DNA of 36,019 nt from Clostridia bacterium (GCA_016938455.1 JAFGUQ010000272.1:1-36019), one strand, 5' to 3'. Shown: positions 8,562 to 16,814, numbered from the stretch's first letter. Made by a program: numbers and translations. Notes: generated from the letters alone by a model not told the origin.

Positions 8562-8620
8562 ATTTCATAAATTCCCGCAAATTATAATCGAAAAAACGAT
8601 CATTGTCAAATTTATGAAAT
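8562..8620. repeat. 12-bp perfect inverted repeat flanking the yabE promoter
   Basis: ATTTCATAAATT (8562-8573) and its exact reverse complement AATTTATGAAAT (8609-8620) flank the promoter. One arm touches the -35 box; the other covers roughly +1 to +13. Each arm is itself nearly palindromic (AATTT-ATG-AAATT), as expected for paired operators of a dimeric regulator. Confidence 0.6.
8581..8609 (-). promoter_or_regulatory. Perfect sigma-A promoter of the yabE-rsmA unit
   Basis: On the minus strand TTGACA (8609-8604), exactly 17 bases, then TATAAT (8586-8581): a full consensus match. The expected start of transcription is near 8574, about 23 bases before the yabE ATG. Confidence 0.85.
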
Positions 8621-8626
8621 TCAGGA

Positions 8627-9364
8627 TCACTTCATGGAAGTGATGAGCCATGTGCTTTTCGTCGTATCGTACTTGAAAGTAAAGAAGAAAACATTGACTC
8701 CCTCTACAAAATTTTCGTCTTCAACAGGAAGTCCTTCTTCGTTTTTGGCAAGAGTTATATTAAGCTGAACTTTAAATTCAAGATACTCCAGCTGATTGAC
8801 ATCACTCTTTGTACTTTCCACTTTGTCAGCATTTGTAACCTCGATATTGACTACATTTTCAAATTGCTGTCTGAAAGTCGAATAACTCTCATCTGTTGTT
8901 TCTCCCAGAACAATTTTACTGTCCTGATATAGAAAAGGAGTAGATAGAGTCTGTGCACTGATGGGAATCGCCCAGTTCACTGTGAGGAAATTAATAAAAT
9001 AAGTACTCCCTACAGCTTGTTTCAGTGCATCGATAATCAGGTAGTGATTGTTGATTTCTTCATAGATATCTTGAAGCTGTGCATCTTTATCGTTAAGCTC
9101 AGCATTCTTGCTGGCCAGGATTTCATCAAATGTATTGATTTCATTCTGAAGCGCATCTCTTGCTTCACGGATGCTTCTTATCGTATCATCCTTATCATTG
9201 AGTGTATCAATGAGTGACTGGATTGACTGCAGGTTTTCGCTTTTAATTAATTCTGATTCATTCAGTTTTTCTTTTTTTGCCATGTTATCCCATAACAGGT
9301 AGTTGAATCCCGCTAAAATAGTGAATATGATTATTCCGGCTGTGAAAATAGCAGCTTTTTTCAT
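8627..9364 (-). CDS. Membrane-anchored coiled-coil protein, unrecognised
   Basis: 245 residues. An N-terminal membrane helix (about 6-25) is followed by a coiled coil (about 30-105, with repeated Asn/Asp/Lys/Leu spacing) and a C-terminal domain of about 130 residues, probably outside the cell, with no motif I recognise. The ATG at 9364 is chosen because GGAGG lies five bases before it; the TTG at 9376 would include the Shine-Dalgarno. A TATAAT at about 9391-9396 suggests its own promoter. The gene lies between tatD and the yabE-like gene, a position empty in Bacillus, so a cell-envelope role is plausible but unproven. Confidence 0.75.
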   Translation of the reverse strand: MKKAAIFTAGIIIFTILAGFNYLLWDNMAKKEKLNESELIKSENLQSIQSLIDTLNDKDDTIRSIREARDALQNEINTFDEILASKNAELNDKDAQLQDIYEEINNHYLIIDALKQAVGSTYFINFLTVNWAIPISAQTLSTPFLYQDSKIVLGETTDESYSTFRQQFENVVNIEVTNADKVESTKSDVNQLEYLEFKVQLNITLAKNEEGLPVEDENFVEGVNVFFFTFKYDTTKSTWLITSMK

Positions 9365-9411
9365 TGTTACCTCCAACTCATGTTATTGCTATTATACCAT
9401 AATACCAAAAA

Positions 9412-10185
9412 CTAAAAAACTGGTAAAGAGAACAGGTCATTTGTGTTCTTCCATGATGCTTCAAACACTTCCTCAACTGTTATTTCTTTTATCTCCGCAA
9501 TGGCTTTAGCGACATAAATCACATTTCTGCTGTCGTTTCTTTTTCCCCTGTTTGGAGCAGGAGTCAGATAAGGGCTGTCCGTTTCAATCAGCAGTCTGTC
9601 AAGAGGTGTGTGTCTGACTGCCTCATGCACATTCTTTGCATTCTTGAATGTGGTGATTCCGTTGAAAGACAGATAAAAATTCAATCCAAGTACCTGCGGT
9701 ATCATTTCTTTGCTGCCTGAATAACTGTGGAATACACCTTTTGTCAATGAGTCTTTATACCTGGTCAATGTATCAAGTACAGGCTTATGCGCCTCTCTGT
9801 CGTGAATGATCATCGGAAGTTTCAATTGATTGGAAAGTTTGATCTGCCGGATAAAGGCCTCCATCTGCATATCCCTTGGTGAAAAATCATAATGGTAATC
9901 AAGACCTATTTCACCAACGGCTACCACTTTTTCGTTGGCAAGCAGTTCAATTAACCTGTTTTCATTCTCATCAGAATATGTGCTTGCATCATGAGGATGT
10001 ATGCCAACTGCTGCATAGATGAAATCATATTGCATAGACAAATGAAGCGATGCGAGACTTGATTTCATATTTGAACCTATGTTGATTACTCTGTCAATGC
10101 CTGCTTGTTTAATTTGCTCAATGACCAGTTCTCGATCATCATCAAATCTGCCATCATCGAGATGCGCATGGGAATCTACAATCAT
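9412..10185 (-). CDS. tatD: TatD family metal-dependent DNase/hydrolase
   Basis: 257 residues, the usual TatD length. The TIM-barrel metal site is complete: VDSHAHLDD with the HxH pair, AVGEIGLDYHYD with the Glu, LPMIIHDREAH, GVFHSYSG and LLIETDSPYLTP with the metal-binding Asp. Family members are 3'-5' exonucleases or phosphoesterases linked to DNA repair and quality control. The ATG at 10185 follows GGAG at five bases; a GTG at 10215 would start inside the preceding terminator. The tatD-yabE-ksgA order resembles that of Bacillus. The transketolase terminator ends directly against this gene's Shine-Dalgarno. Confidence 0.93.
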   Translation of the reverse strand: MIVDSHAHLDDGRFDDDRELVIEQIKQAGIDRVINIGSNMKSSLASLHLSMQYDFIYAAVGIHPHDASTYSDENENRLIELLANEKVVAVGEIGLDYHYDFSPRDMQMEAFIRQIKLSNQLKLPMIIHDREAHKPVLDTLTRYKDSLTKGVFHSYSGSKEMIPQVLGLNFYLSFNGITTFKNAKNVHEAVRHTPLDRLLIETDSPYLTPAPNRGKRNDSRNVIYVAKAIAEIKEITVEEVFEASWKNTNDLFSLPVF

Positions 10186-10194
10186 ATATTCTCC

Positions 10195-10220
10195 AAAAAA
10201 AGAGTGCATAAGCACTCTTT
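10195..10220 (-). terminator. Intrinsic terminator fused to the tatD ribosome-binding site
   Basis: On the minus strand AAAGAGTGC, a four-base loop and GCACTCTTT form a perfect 9-bp stem with a run of T. The stem begins inside the transketolase stop codon (10221-10219) and the T run ends at 10195, directly against the GGAG (10194-10191) of tatD. Confidence 0.85.
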
Positions 10221-11163
10221 AAAGTTTTTTCATTGCTATCGCCTGTTTTGCTTTTTCCACAATGTTTTCTGCTGTCAAACCGAATTCCTGTAATAATGAA
10301 GCCGGTTTTCCGCTTTTTCCGAAAGTGTCTTCAATCCCTACCATTTTAACAGGGACCGGATAATTCTGGCTGGCTACATCACTGACAGAGCTTCCCAGTC
10401 CATTGATGACATTATGTTCTTCAGCTGTGACAATCGCTCCGGTTTCCCTGCATGCTTTGATGATAATATCTTCATCAATCGGTTTAATCGTGTGGATATT
10501 GATGACACGGGCATTGATTCCTTCTGATTTAAGCATCTCATACGCTTCAAGCGCAATATGCACCATCAGTCCGGTAGCAATAATAGTCACATCACTGCCG
10601 TCTTTCATCATGATTCCTTTTCCGATTTCAAACTTATAGTCGTTTTCATCAAACAGTACAGGCACATCAAGTCTTCCCAGTCTTAAGTAGACAGGGCCAT
10701 TATATTCAATAGCCGCTTTCACAGCAGCTCTTGTTTCAATCGCATCTGCTGGTGAAATCACTGTCATGTTCGGTATGGTTTTCATGTTTGAAATATCTTC
10801 AATCATCTGGTGACTCGCACCGTCTTCACCTACAGATATTCCTGCATGAGTGGCACCGATTTTCACATTCAGTTTTGGATAGCAGATGGAGTTTCTAACC
10901 TGCTCACATGCTCTTCCTGCTGCAAATATCGCAAAGGTGCTGGCAAAAACAATCTTACCTGTCGTGGCTATTCCTGCGGCTACTGACATCATATTCGCCT
11001 CGGCAATCCCCATATTGAAAAAACGCTCAGGATACACTTTTCTGAAATTGTCTGTTTTAGTTGACTTGGAAAGGTCTGCATCTAAAACCACGATATCTTT
11101 ATTTGAACCGAATTCGGCAAGTGCATCTCCGTAAGCCTGCCTTGTTGCAATTTTCTTAGACAT
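10219..11163 (-). CDS. Transketolase, C-terminal subunit
   Basis: 314 residues, equal to the pyrimidine-binding and C-terminal domains of transketolase; with the next gene upstream it makes the two-subunit enzyme of the non-oxidative pentose phosphate pathway. Motifs: DADLSKSTKT, FFNMGIAEANMMSVAAGIA (the Glu that activates thiamine pyrophosphate), FASTFAIFAAGRACEQVRN, GEDGASHQMIEDI and the C-terminal VTAEEHNVINGLGSSV. The ATG at 11163 has GGAGGG eight bases upstream and overlaps the N-terminal gene by eight bases. A DXS-like alternative is unlikely given the split arrangement. The stop codon is part of the terminator stem. Confidence 0.93.
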   Translation of the reverse strand: MSKKIATRQAYGDALAEFGSNKDIVVLDADLSKSTKTDNFRKVYPERFFNMGIAEANMMSVAAGIATTGKIVFASTFAIFAAGRACEQVRNSICYPKLNVKIGATHAGISVGEDGASHQMIEDISNMKTIPNMTVISPADAIETRAAVKAAIEYNGPVYLRLGRLDVPVLFDENDYKFEIGKGIMMKDGSDVTIIATGLMVHIALEAYEMLKSEGINARVINIHTIKPIDEDIIIKACRETGAIVTAEEHNVINGLGSSVSDVASQNYPVPVKMVGIEDTFGKSGKPASLLQEFGLTAENIVEKAKQAIAMKKL

Positions 11164-12013
11164 TTTTAACACCCTCCAACTCTTGTAATTTCTCATTCAA
11201 TTCTTTAATGGCCAAATCTCTCTCTTCCTGATTTGGTGCTTTACCATGCCAGCCGTAATCACCTTCCATATACGAGACACCTTTTCCTTTGATTGTATTA
11301 AGGATGACTATGGTAGGTTTTCCCTTGAATTCTTTTGCTTTTTCGAAAGTGCTGATGACCGATTCCATATCATTTCCGTCTTCCACGTTGATGACATTCC
11401 AGTTAAAAGCTTCAAATTTGCTTTTAATGCAACCGGGGTTCATGACATCACAGATCTTACCGTCAATCTGAAGACCGTTATAGTCAACAAATGCCATCAG
11501 ATTATCAAGTTTATAGTGAGCTGCAGACATAAAAGCTTCCCATACCTGGCCTTCTTCCAGTTCGCCGTCTCCAAGCAATGCATAAACACGGTAATTCTTG
11601 TTATATATTTTCCCTGACAAAGCCATTCCGACTGCTGCTGAAATCCCCTGTCCCAGAGAACCGGTAGACATATCCACACCAGGAACATCTTTCATGCTGG
11701 GATGACCCTGTAAATAACTGTCTATGCTTCTGAATCCTTTTAAATCCTCTTCCGGAAAGAATCCTCTTGCTGATAATGTGGCATACAGACCAGGTGAACA
11801 GTGACCTTTTGATAACACAAATCTGTCTCTGTCAGCCATTTTAGGGTTTTTGGGATCCACATTCATTTCATAGAAATATAACGCTGTAAAAACTTCTGCG
11901 CTTGATAGTGATCCGCCCGGATGCCCGCTGCCTGCTGAAAACACTTGCTCGATAATGTTTTTTCTTATTTTAGTAGCTGTGATCTGTAGCTCTAAAAGTG
12001 TTTTTTTATCCAT
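11156..12013 (-). CDS. Transketolase, N-terminal subunit
   Basis: 285 residues, the thiamine-pyrophosphate-binding half of a split transketolase that moves two-carbon units between sugar phosphates. Seen: SGHPGGSLSSAEVFTALYF, DRFVLSKGHCSPGLYA, STGSLGQGISAAVGMAL, and the ThDP motif GDGELEEGQ...DYN at about 155-187. It ends where the C-terminal subunit begins (eight-base overlap), so the two are made together. AAGGAG eight bases before the ATG and a strong promoter inside the end of yitT drive the pair independently of the upstream genes. Confidence 0.95.
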   Translation of the reverse strand: MDKKTLLELQITATKIRKNIIEQVFSAGSGHPGGSLSSAEVFTALYFYEMNVDPKNPKMADRDRFVLSKGHCSPGLYATLSARGFFPEEDLKGFRSIDSYLQGHPSMKDVPGVDMSTGSLGQGISAAVGMALSGKIYNKNYRVYALLGDGELEEGQVWEAFMSAAHYKLDNLMAFVDYNGLQIDGKICDVMNPGCIKSKFEAFNWNVINVEDGNDMESVISTFEKAKEFKGKPTIVILNTIKGKGVSYMEGDYGWHGKAPNQEERDLAIKELNEKLQELEGVKNV

Positions 12014-12054
12014 GTTTTAAACTCCTTATATAATTACTAACTATTCATTCATAT

Positions 12055-12083
12055 AGTATACCTTTATGATTTCTTGCTGTCAA
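12055..12083 (-). promoter_or_regulatory. Near-consensus promoter of the transketolase pair
   Basis: On the minus strand TTGACA (12083-12078), 17 bases and TATACT (12060-12055). The -35 box lies within the last codons of yitT, showing that the transketolase genes have their own promoter. Confidence 0.8.
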
Positions 12084-12960
12084 AGCCTTGAAAGCCTTCT
12101 CCTAAAACTTCTCTGACATCGGTTAAGACAATGAACGCTTCCGGGTCGATTCCCTTGATAATTGATTTAATCAGCGTCACCTGTTTCGCTCTTGCCACGC
12201 AGAACAGCATTTCTCTTTCAGTCTCCGTATACTTACCCACGCTTTTAATACCGGTAACCCCTCTGTCCATTTCGCTCAATATCTTTTCTGCTATGTCCTG
12301 AGACCTGTCAGATATGATATACAGTCCTTTGGCAAAGGCAATCCCGTCAAGAAGCAGGTCAACCACTTTTGAAAAAGTCAGGATAGCTATGATCGCATAC
12401 ATGGAAAGCAATATATTGTTAAAAACAATCCCTGCAGTGACCACAATGATTGCATCAAAGATGAACATGGTCTGACCCATTGTCAGATGAACTCCTTTTT
12501 TAAGTAAAATATCAGCCAGCAGGTCTACACCGCCTGTATTCGTATTGTTTCTGTAAACAATCCCAAGGCCTAAACCCATGATGGCTCCGCCGAACAGCGA
12601 AAACAGAAGTAAATCAATCTGACCTCCGACAGAAATATGATTACTGGCAATCTCCATCAGAAACTGGCCGGATATGTCTATGAAAACTGAGAACAATATG
12701 GTAGCAAACGCAATTCTTACCACTGCTTTTTTGCCAAGTATGAAAAAGCCTGCTATGAAAAGAGGAATATTGATAATCAGGATAAGAATTCCTAAGGGAA
12801 TGACCTTACCAATCAGATAATACACAATTGTGCTGAGTCCTGTGACTCCTCCAGGAGCAATTTTATATGGAATCAGGAAGATATTGATACCAGCTGCTCC
12901 GATAGCAGTTCCAGCCGTGATCACAAGATATTTCAGAAGGAATTTAAATACTTTCTTCAT
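12064..12960 (-). CDS. YitT family membrane protein (DUF161/DUF2179)
   Basis: 298 residues. Five or six membrane helices fill the first 200 residues, with the conserved NIFLIPYKIAPGGVTGLS near the N-terminus and RNNTNTGGVDLLADILLKK in the middle. The C-terminal cytoplasmic DUF2179 domain (about 215-290) reads GLYIISDRSQDIAEKI, DRGVTGIKSVGKYT and FCVARAKQVTLIKSIIK, as in YitT and related proteins. Transport is suspected for the family; no substrate is known. The ATG at 12960, inside the end of the TPR gene (17-base overlap), gives the usual MKKVFKFLLK start; a further ATG at 12993 is less likely. Confidence 0.9.
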   Translation of the reverse strand: MKKVFKFLLKYLVITAGTAIGAAGINIFLIPYKIAPGGVTGLSTIVYYLIGKVIPLGILILIINIPLFIAGFFILGKKAVVRIAFATILFSVFIDISGQFLMEIASNHISVGGQIDLLLFSLFGGAIMGLGLGIVYRNNTNTGGVDLLADILLKKGVHLTMGQTMFIFDAIIVVTAGIVFNNILLSMYAIIAILTFSKVVDLLLDGIAFAKGLYIISDRSQDIAEKILSEMDRGVTGIKSVGKYTETEREMLFCVARAKQVTLIKSIIKGIDPEAFIVLTDVREVLGEGFQGFDSKKS

Positions 12961-13798
12961 AGGACACCAGCTCTTTACTAATCCTGTCATCATCTACTAT
13001 GTCAATGGATGTTTTTTCAAATGTAAGTGCTTTTTTCATGAACTCAATTCCATCTTCGACCTTTTTCTCCTCCATTTTCAATTTCCCCATGAAATAAAGT
13101 GTGTCCTTATTCGCTCCGTTCAGATCATAATAAAGGACTCTGAAATGAAGTTTAGCATCATGGTTCTGGGTGGTTTGAAAATAAGCCATTACAAGGTTCT
13201 GCCTGAGGCCGACCTGATTTCCCATTGTCTGGATCAAATCCTCAATATATGTTCTTGTCTCTCTGAACATTTCCTTTTCAAGATAGAGTCTGGTCAGCAC
13301 GTAACTGATGCTCTCATCACAACCTTTTCTGACACTTTTCTTAATATTTTCAAGCGCACCTTCAAGATTGTCATTTAATTTCCATTCAACCAGTGCCATA
13401 TTCGCTTTCATTTTAGCCGTATCGGCATAAACAAGATCTTTATCACCAAGTTTTGAAAGGATATCCTCCGCTTCTCTGTAATGTTCTTTCAGAATCAGCA
13501 GATGAGCATGAAATACCCTGACGCACGGTGGTACGAATATCCATTTGTTTGCCATGGTTGTAATGGCCAGAGCCTGTCTGATATGAAACTTTTGATACCT
13601 TCTCATGGCGATTCCCGACAGCGATCTTGACATGCCGACAACCAGTGCAATGAATCCGTAAACTGAACCGAACAGAAACGGATATGGCGAATAAATCAGC
13701 ATATAGACACCAATGGCAAAGGTCATGAAGGGTAATACAAGCAATAGCATAAGTCCTGCAAAGTTCTTATAATAGAAATAATTTTTTCCCCAGTACAT
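12944..13798 (-). CDS. Two-helix membrane protein with TPR-like repeats
   Basis: 284 residues. Two membrane helices (about 12-34 and 39-58) are followed by a cytoplasmic helical region of about 210 residues whose paired amphipathic helices look like tetratricopeptide repeats (for example HAHLLILKEHYREAEDILSK, then MALVEWKLNDNLEGALENIK). No catalytic motif. It follows another gene of similar build after a nine-base gap and overlaps yitT, so the two TPR proteins may be partners or diverged duplicates. Probably a scaffold; not assignable further. Confidence 0.7.
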   Translation of the reverse strand: MYWGKNYFYYKNFAGLMLLLVLPFMTFAIGVYMLIYSPYPFLFGSVYGFIALVVGMSRSLSGIAMRRYQKFHIRQALAITTMANKWIFVPPCVRVFHAHLLILKEHYREAEDILSKLGDKDLVYADTAKMKANMALVEWKLNDNLEGALENIKKSVRKGCDESISYVLTRLYLEKEMFRETRTYIEDLIQTMGNQVGLRQNLVMAYFQTTQNHDAKLHFRVLYYDLNGANKDTLYFMGKLKMEEKKVEDGIEFMKKALTFEKTSIDIVDDDRISKELVSYEESI

Positions 13799-13807
13799 CT
13801 TTCCCTC

Positions 13808-14581
13808 CTAAATAGAAGTGAATATGTCCTTCTCGAATCTATCCACTTTCTGATACATTTTCTGAGCATTAAGCTGGTCTCCTGTTTTTTCGTAGGCAAG
13901 TCCAGCGTAATGAAAAGCGTTCTTAGTAAAAGGTTTCTGTTTCATCAGAACAGGAATCACTTTCAGTGCTTTTTCATAATCTTCAGTCATACAGTAAATT
14001 CTGATGAGGTTTTCAAGTATATGTTCGTTTTTATTGTTATATCGATATGCGTCTTCATTGAATTGTTTCGCTTTTTCCATGTCATTGTTTTCTATCAGCA
14101 TTTTCCCGAGAATATGGAAATATGATGTGTTTTTCAGTTCTTCCGGTGCTTTTTCAAGTTCAATGATTGCTTTGACTAACCTGTTTTCAATTTTCCACAG
14201 TAAAAGGTTTTCACAGATTAAAATCTGAGATTTGATGCTGTCGATATCTTTCATTCCCCTGACGATGGCAAGCACTTCACTTGCTTTGGTGAAATCACCA
14301 GTCAGAATCAGGCTGTAACAATAGGAGATGCATACTTTAGGTTCTGCCTTGTTTGTTTTAAAAGCTTTTGAATACAAGTTGACGGCTTTTGCGTATTTAC
14401 CTTTCAGATATGCTCTTTTTCCGAAAAAGGAATTGACCTTATCTCTTTCATCATAAAATCTGAAGACAATATAGGCAAACAGAACCAGAAGACCTTCCAG
14501 GAACTCTCCTGTCAGAATAATGATAACGACAACGATGGGAGCCACCCAGTTAAAGGCAGCTTTATACATATTTCTATTCAT
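13808..14581 (-). CDS. Membrane protein with tetratricopeptide repeats
   Basis: 257 residues. A hydrophobic N-terminal stretch (about 10-42, probably two short helices) is followed by TPR-like repeats: GKYAKAVNLYSKAFKTNKAE, GDFTKASEVLAIVRGM, NNDMEKAKQFNEDAYRYN, EDYEKALKVIPVLMKQKP and GDQLNAQKMYQKV. The chosen ATG (14581) overlaps the URO-D stop by eight bases (ATGAATAG), indicating coupling. TPRs bind other proteins; the partner is unknown. The gene is the first of a pair of similar membrane TPR proteins. Confidence 0.72.
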   Translation of the reverse strand: MNRNMYKAAFNWVAPIVVVIIILTGEFLEGLLVLFAYIVFRFYDERDKVNSFFGKRAYLKGKYAKAVNLYSKAFKTNKAEPKVCISYCYSLILTGDFTKASEVLAIVRGMKDIDSIKSQILICENLLLWKIENRLVKAIIELEKAPEELKNTSYFHILGKMLIENNDMEKAKQFNEDAYRYNNKNEHILENLIRIYCMTEDYEKALKVIPVLMKQKPFTKNAFHYAGLAYEKTGDQLNAQKMYQKVDRFEKDIFTSI

Positions 14582-15695
14582 GCCAGTTGGCCCAGAACCT
14601 TTCTTTTCCCGCTTCAGATACATAGGAATTCAATTGTTCTCTGTCAATTCCCTCATCAATCAGCTTCTTGCATTCTCTGCAGGCTTTTTCGAAAGCAAGT
14701 ACTTTCTTGACACCTGACTCATTAATCTGCTGATGAGTGACAATGGAAAAAATCTCACTGGCTCCGTCTGCTGCTGCTTTATACACCCAGTCACTCACTT
14801 CCTGTACTGTCAGAAGATCATAATGAAATCCGTTTAATCTCCATTTAAAAGGCACTCTAGTGTTCTCAAAAATCAAGGGTGGATTGAGTTTAGCAGACAC
14901 AGAGGGATCATACATATTGATATTTGCTTTTTCAAGATGCTTAACATGCTTATAGTTTAAATCCTCCACATGAATGAACCGCTTTCCGTCTGTCACGCCG
15001 TTATAGTAGATTTCCCAGTAAGGAAGAACAAATTCTTCCCATAAATCAGGAGAAAACATGGAAGCGATATCATCACACAGTCCCCATCCGTCATTTGAGA
15101 ATTCTTTGTTTCCATTTATTTTTGAATGGATTTTTATATATTCCACTGTGTTTTTTGTCATCACAGTCAGAAACTCCTTGAATTTCTCAGGATCATCATA
15201 AACATCATAAAAAACATTCATGTCCCGCAGTTCATAGGCGGTGGTCATGGGCCCTTCATATCCGAAAGTCCAGCCTACCTTTTCTCCCGGAAATGCTTTT
15301 TGCAGCTGTTCTCTGTATTCCAGTTGTTTTTTGGCAAGATCAGATAACTCAATGTCTTTTTTCAGAATTTTTATCCACTCATCCATGCTTTTATTCTCGT
15401 GGACATAGTTGACATCTCCTCCGCCTTCAGGGAAAACCAGTTCCATACCCAGGCAACTTAAGTGACCATATGAGATATGGCCTGTTGAAGGAGCTATATG
15501 ACTTAGTTTATAGTCAAACATCTTATCAAGTTTCTCAACATTTTCTTTTGAATAAAGCTTGATTCCCGCTTTATAGTCTGTATTGATCTCATAATAGGTA
15601 AGATCGGCGATTTCCATCAGCGAACTGACACCGTTACTGACGCTGTAATTGAATCCAGCTTCTTTTCTTGCCGTCTCATAATTCACTTTAAACAT
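14574..15695 (-). CDS. URO-D superfamily protein, divergent (MtaA/CmuA-like or UroD-like)
   Basis: 373 residues, TIM barrel of the uroporphyrinogen decarboxylase superfamily. The segment FSNDGWGLCDDIASMFSPDL, then WEEFVLPYWE, matches the family's hallmark (active-site Asp followed by SP-LW-F-P). At the place where methyltransferase-type members have the zinc motif H-x-C this protein reads HVED, so a zinc-thiol site is not evident. Heme synthesis is unlikely: no other heme gene is visible in the window. It lies 43 bases after a flavodoxin gene and overlaps a TPR membrane gene. GAGG six bases before the ATG supports the start. Reaction unknown. Confidence 0.8.
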   Translation of the reverse strand: MFKVNYETARKEAGFNYSVSNGVSSLMEIADLTYYEINTDYKAGIKLYSKENVEKLDKMFDYKLSHIAPSTGHISYGHLSCLGMELVFPEGGGDVNYVHENKSMDEWIKILKKDIELSDLAKKQLEYREQLQKAFPGEKVGWTFGYEGPMTTAYELRDMNVFYDVYDDPEKFKEFLTVMTKNTVEYIKIHSKINGNKEFSNDGWGLCDDIASMFSPDLWEEFVLPYWEIYYNGVTDGKRFIHVEDLNYKHVKHLEKANINMYDPSVSAKLNPPLIFENTRVPFKWRLNGFHYDLLTVQEVSDWVYKAAADGASEIFSIVTHQQINESGVKKVLAFEKACRECKKLIDEGIDREQLNSYVSEAGKERFWANWHE

Positions 15696-15738
15696 GATTT
15701 ACCTCACTTGTCTTGATGCTTCAATTGTACCATACATA

Positions 15739-16266
15739 CTATGAAAACTGCCTAACATAATCGATTATTTCATTGATGTTTTTTTTATTCGTGAAATCTG
15801 CCGGGTGTGCATATGCATTTAACATCCCTTTCACATCCGCATCTTTATCCTTTTTCATCTTTAATTTCATTTTCATAAGCATCATCATGAATTTATGCAA
15901 CAGAGACAGTTTGTTAAAATCAAATCCCCCTCTGAGATAAAAGAATCTGATATGCTCCTGCTGCTCTTTTGTGAAATTGGCTTCTTTAATCTCTTCAATC
16001 GTGTGCGCTCTTCGCGGTGTCGCTCCGGTGGTGAAAACAACAATTTTCTTATCCTTGATCTTGTCAAAGTTATCCTTGATAAAAGAAATTCCATTGATTC
16101 CGACTGCATATAATCCGGCTCCGTAAATGATCGTGTCATAGGATAAAAGCAATGACTGGTCATGCTTTTTCAATTCAGTCATATCGCAGCAGAGTTCTTC
16201 CTGAATCCATGTCGCATATTGTTTTGTGAATCCTGATCTCGATTTATAAATGACTATGGTCTTCAT
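15739..16266 (-). CDS. Flavodoxin-domain protein (Flavodoxin_5 / HemG-like)
   Basis: 175 residues. The FMN phosphate loop is YKSRSGFTKQYA at residues 7-18; IIYGAGLYAVG and VVFTTGATPRR form the other flavin-binding loops. The pattern fits the flavodoxin family that includes menaquinone-dependent protoporphyrinogen oxidase HemG, though the oxidase function is not established by this. It overlaps the GNAT gene by four bases (ATGA) and is followed 43 bases later by a URO-D gene, suggesting electron delivery to that enzyme or to a shared pathway. A lysine- and methionine-rich insert (about 125-145) may bind the membrane. Confidence 0.85.
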   Translation of the reverse strand: MKTIVIYKSRSGFTKQYATWIQEELCCDMTELKKHDQSLLLSYDTIIYGAGLYAVGINGISFIKDNFDKIKDKKIVVFTTGATPRRAHTIEEIKEANFTKEQQEHIRFFYLRGGFDFNKLSLLHKFMMMLMKMKLKMKKDKDADVKGMLNAYAHPADFTNKKNINEIIDYVRQFS

Positions 16267-16814
16267 TTATCATCCCTCAATTCAGTCCATGTGGCAAAAG
16301 TGATTCCCCAATAGACAATATCATGATAATAGCTGTCTTTAAGCACATCATCTTCGAAAGTGCCTTCTTTTCTCATTCCGATTTTCTGCATGACCCTGCC
16401 AGATGACGGATTAATGAAAAGATGTCGTCCGATGATCTTGTTCATGCCTAACGCTGTAAAAGCATAATCAACAAGTGCTTTTCCTGCCTCTGTGCAAAAA
16501 CCCTGATCCCAGAAGTCTTTCCCGATCCAGTAACCGATTTCAGCTTTATTGTATCGCATGAAAGAGAGTCCGATTGCTCCGATCAGTTGTTTATCTTTTT
16601 TGTTGATGATGGCTAATGTAAGTGATTTCTTTTCCTTGAAATGTTCAATATGTGTTCCGATCCAGCTTTCTGCCATGCCATCTTCATAGGGATGAGGAAT
16701 ATTCAGCGTCGTTTCATATATTTCCTTTTCACCGGCCAGTTTCTGTACTGATTTGGCATCAGACATTTTGAATTTCCTTAACAGCAGTCTTTCTGTTTCA
16801 AGTTTAGGGTACAA
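16263..16814 (-). CDS. GNAT N-acetyltransferase, RimJ/RimL-like
   Basis: 183 residues, acetyl-CoA-dependent N-acetyltransferase of the RimJ/RimL type. The start ETERLLLRKFKMSDAKSV is the standard opening; NKAEIGYWIGKDFWDQGFCT is the acetyl-CoA-binding region and NPSSGRVMQKIGMRKEGTFE the C-terminal hallmark. Translation appears to start at TTG (16814): AGAGGTG lies four bases upstream and overlaps the stop codon of the NUDIX gene. It ends in a four-base overlap with the flavodoxin gene. Target could be a protein N-terminus, an amino sugar or a drug; not determinable. Confidence 0.9.
   Translation of the reverse strand: MYPKLETERLLLRKFKMSDAKSVQKLAGEKEIYETTLNIPHPYEDGMAESWIGTHIEHFKEKKSLTLAIINKKDKQLIGAIGLSFMRYNKAEIGYWIGKDFWDQGFCTEAGKALVDYAFTALGMNKIIGRHLFINPSSGRVMQKIGMRKEGTFEDDVLKDSYYHDIVYWGITFATWTELRDDK

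Noticed and set aside
10186-10215. GTG start extending TatD by ten residues
   Set aside because: It would place the start inside the terminator stem, and the ATG at 10185 has a good Shine-Dalgarno.
10403-11617. Long plus-strand frames opposite the transketolase genes
   Set aside because: They mirror codons of well-identified minus-strand genes, lack Shine-Dalgarno sites and resemble no protein.
14574-15695. Canonical uroporphyrinogen decarboxylase (hemE)
   Set aside because: Sequence is divergent, no other heme gene is near and two more paralogs exist in the window; superfamily membership is as far as the data go.
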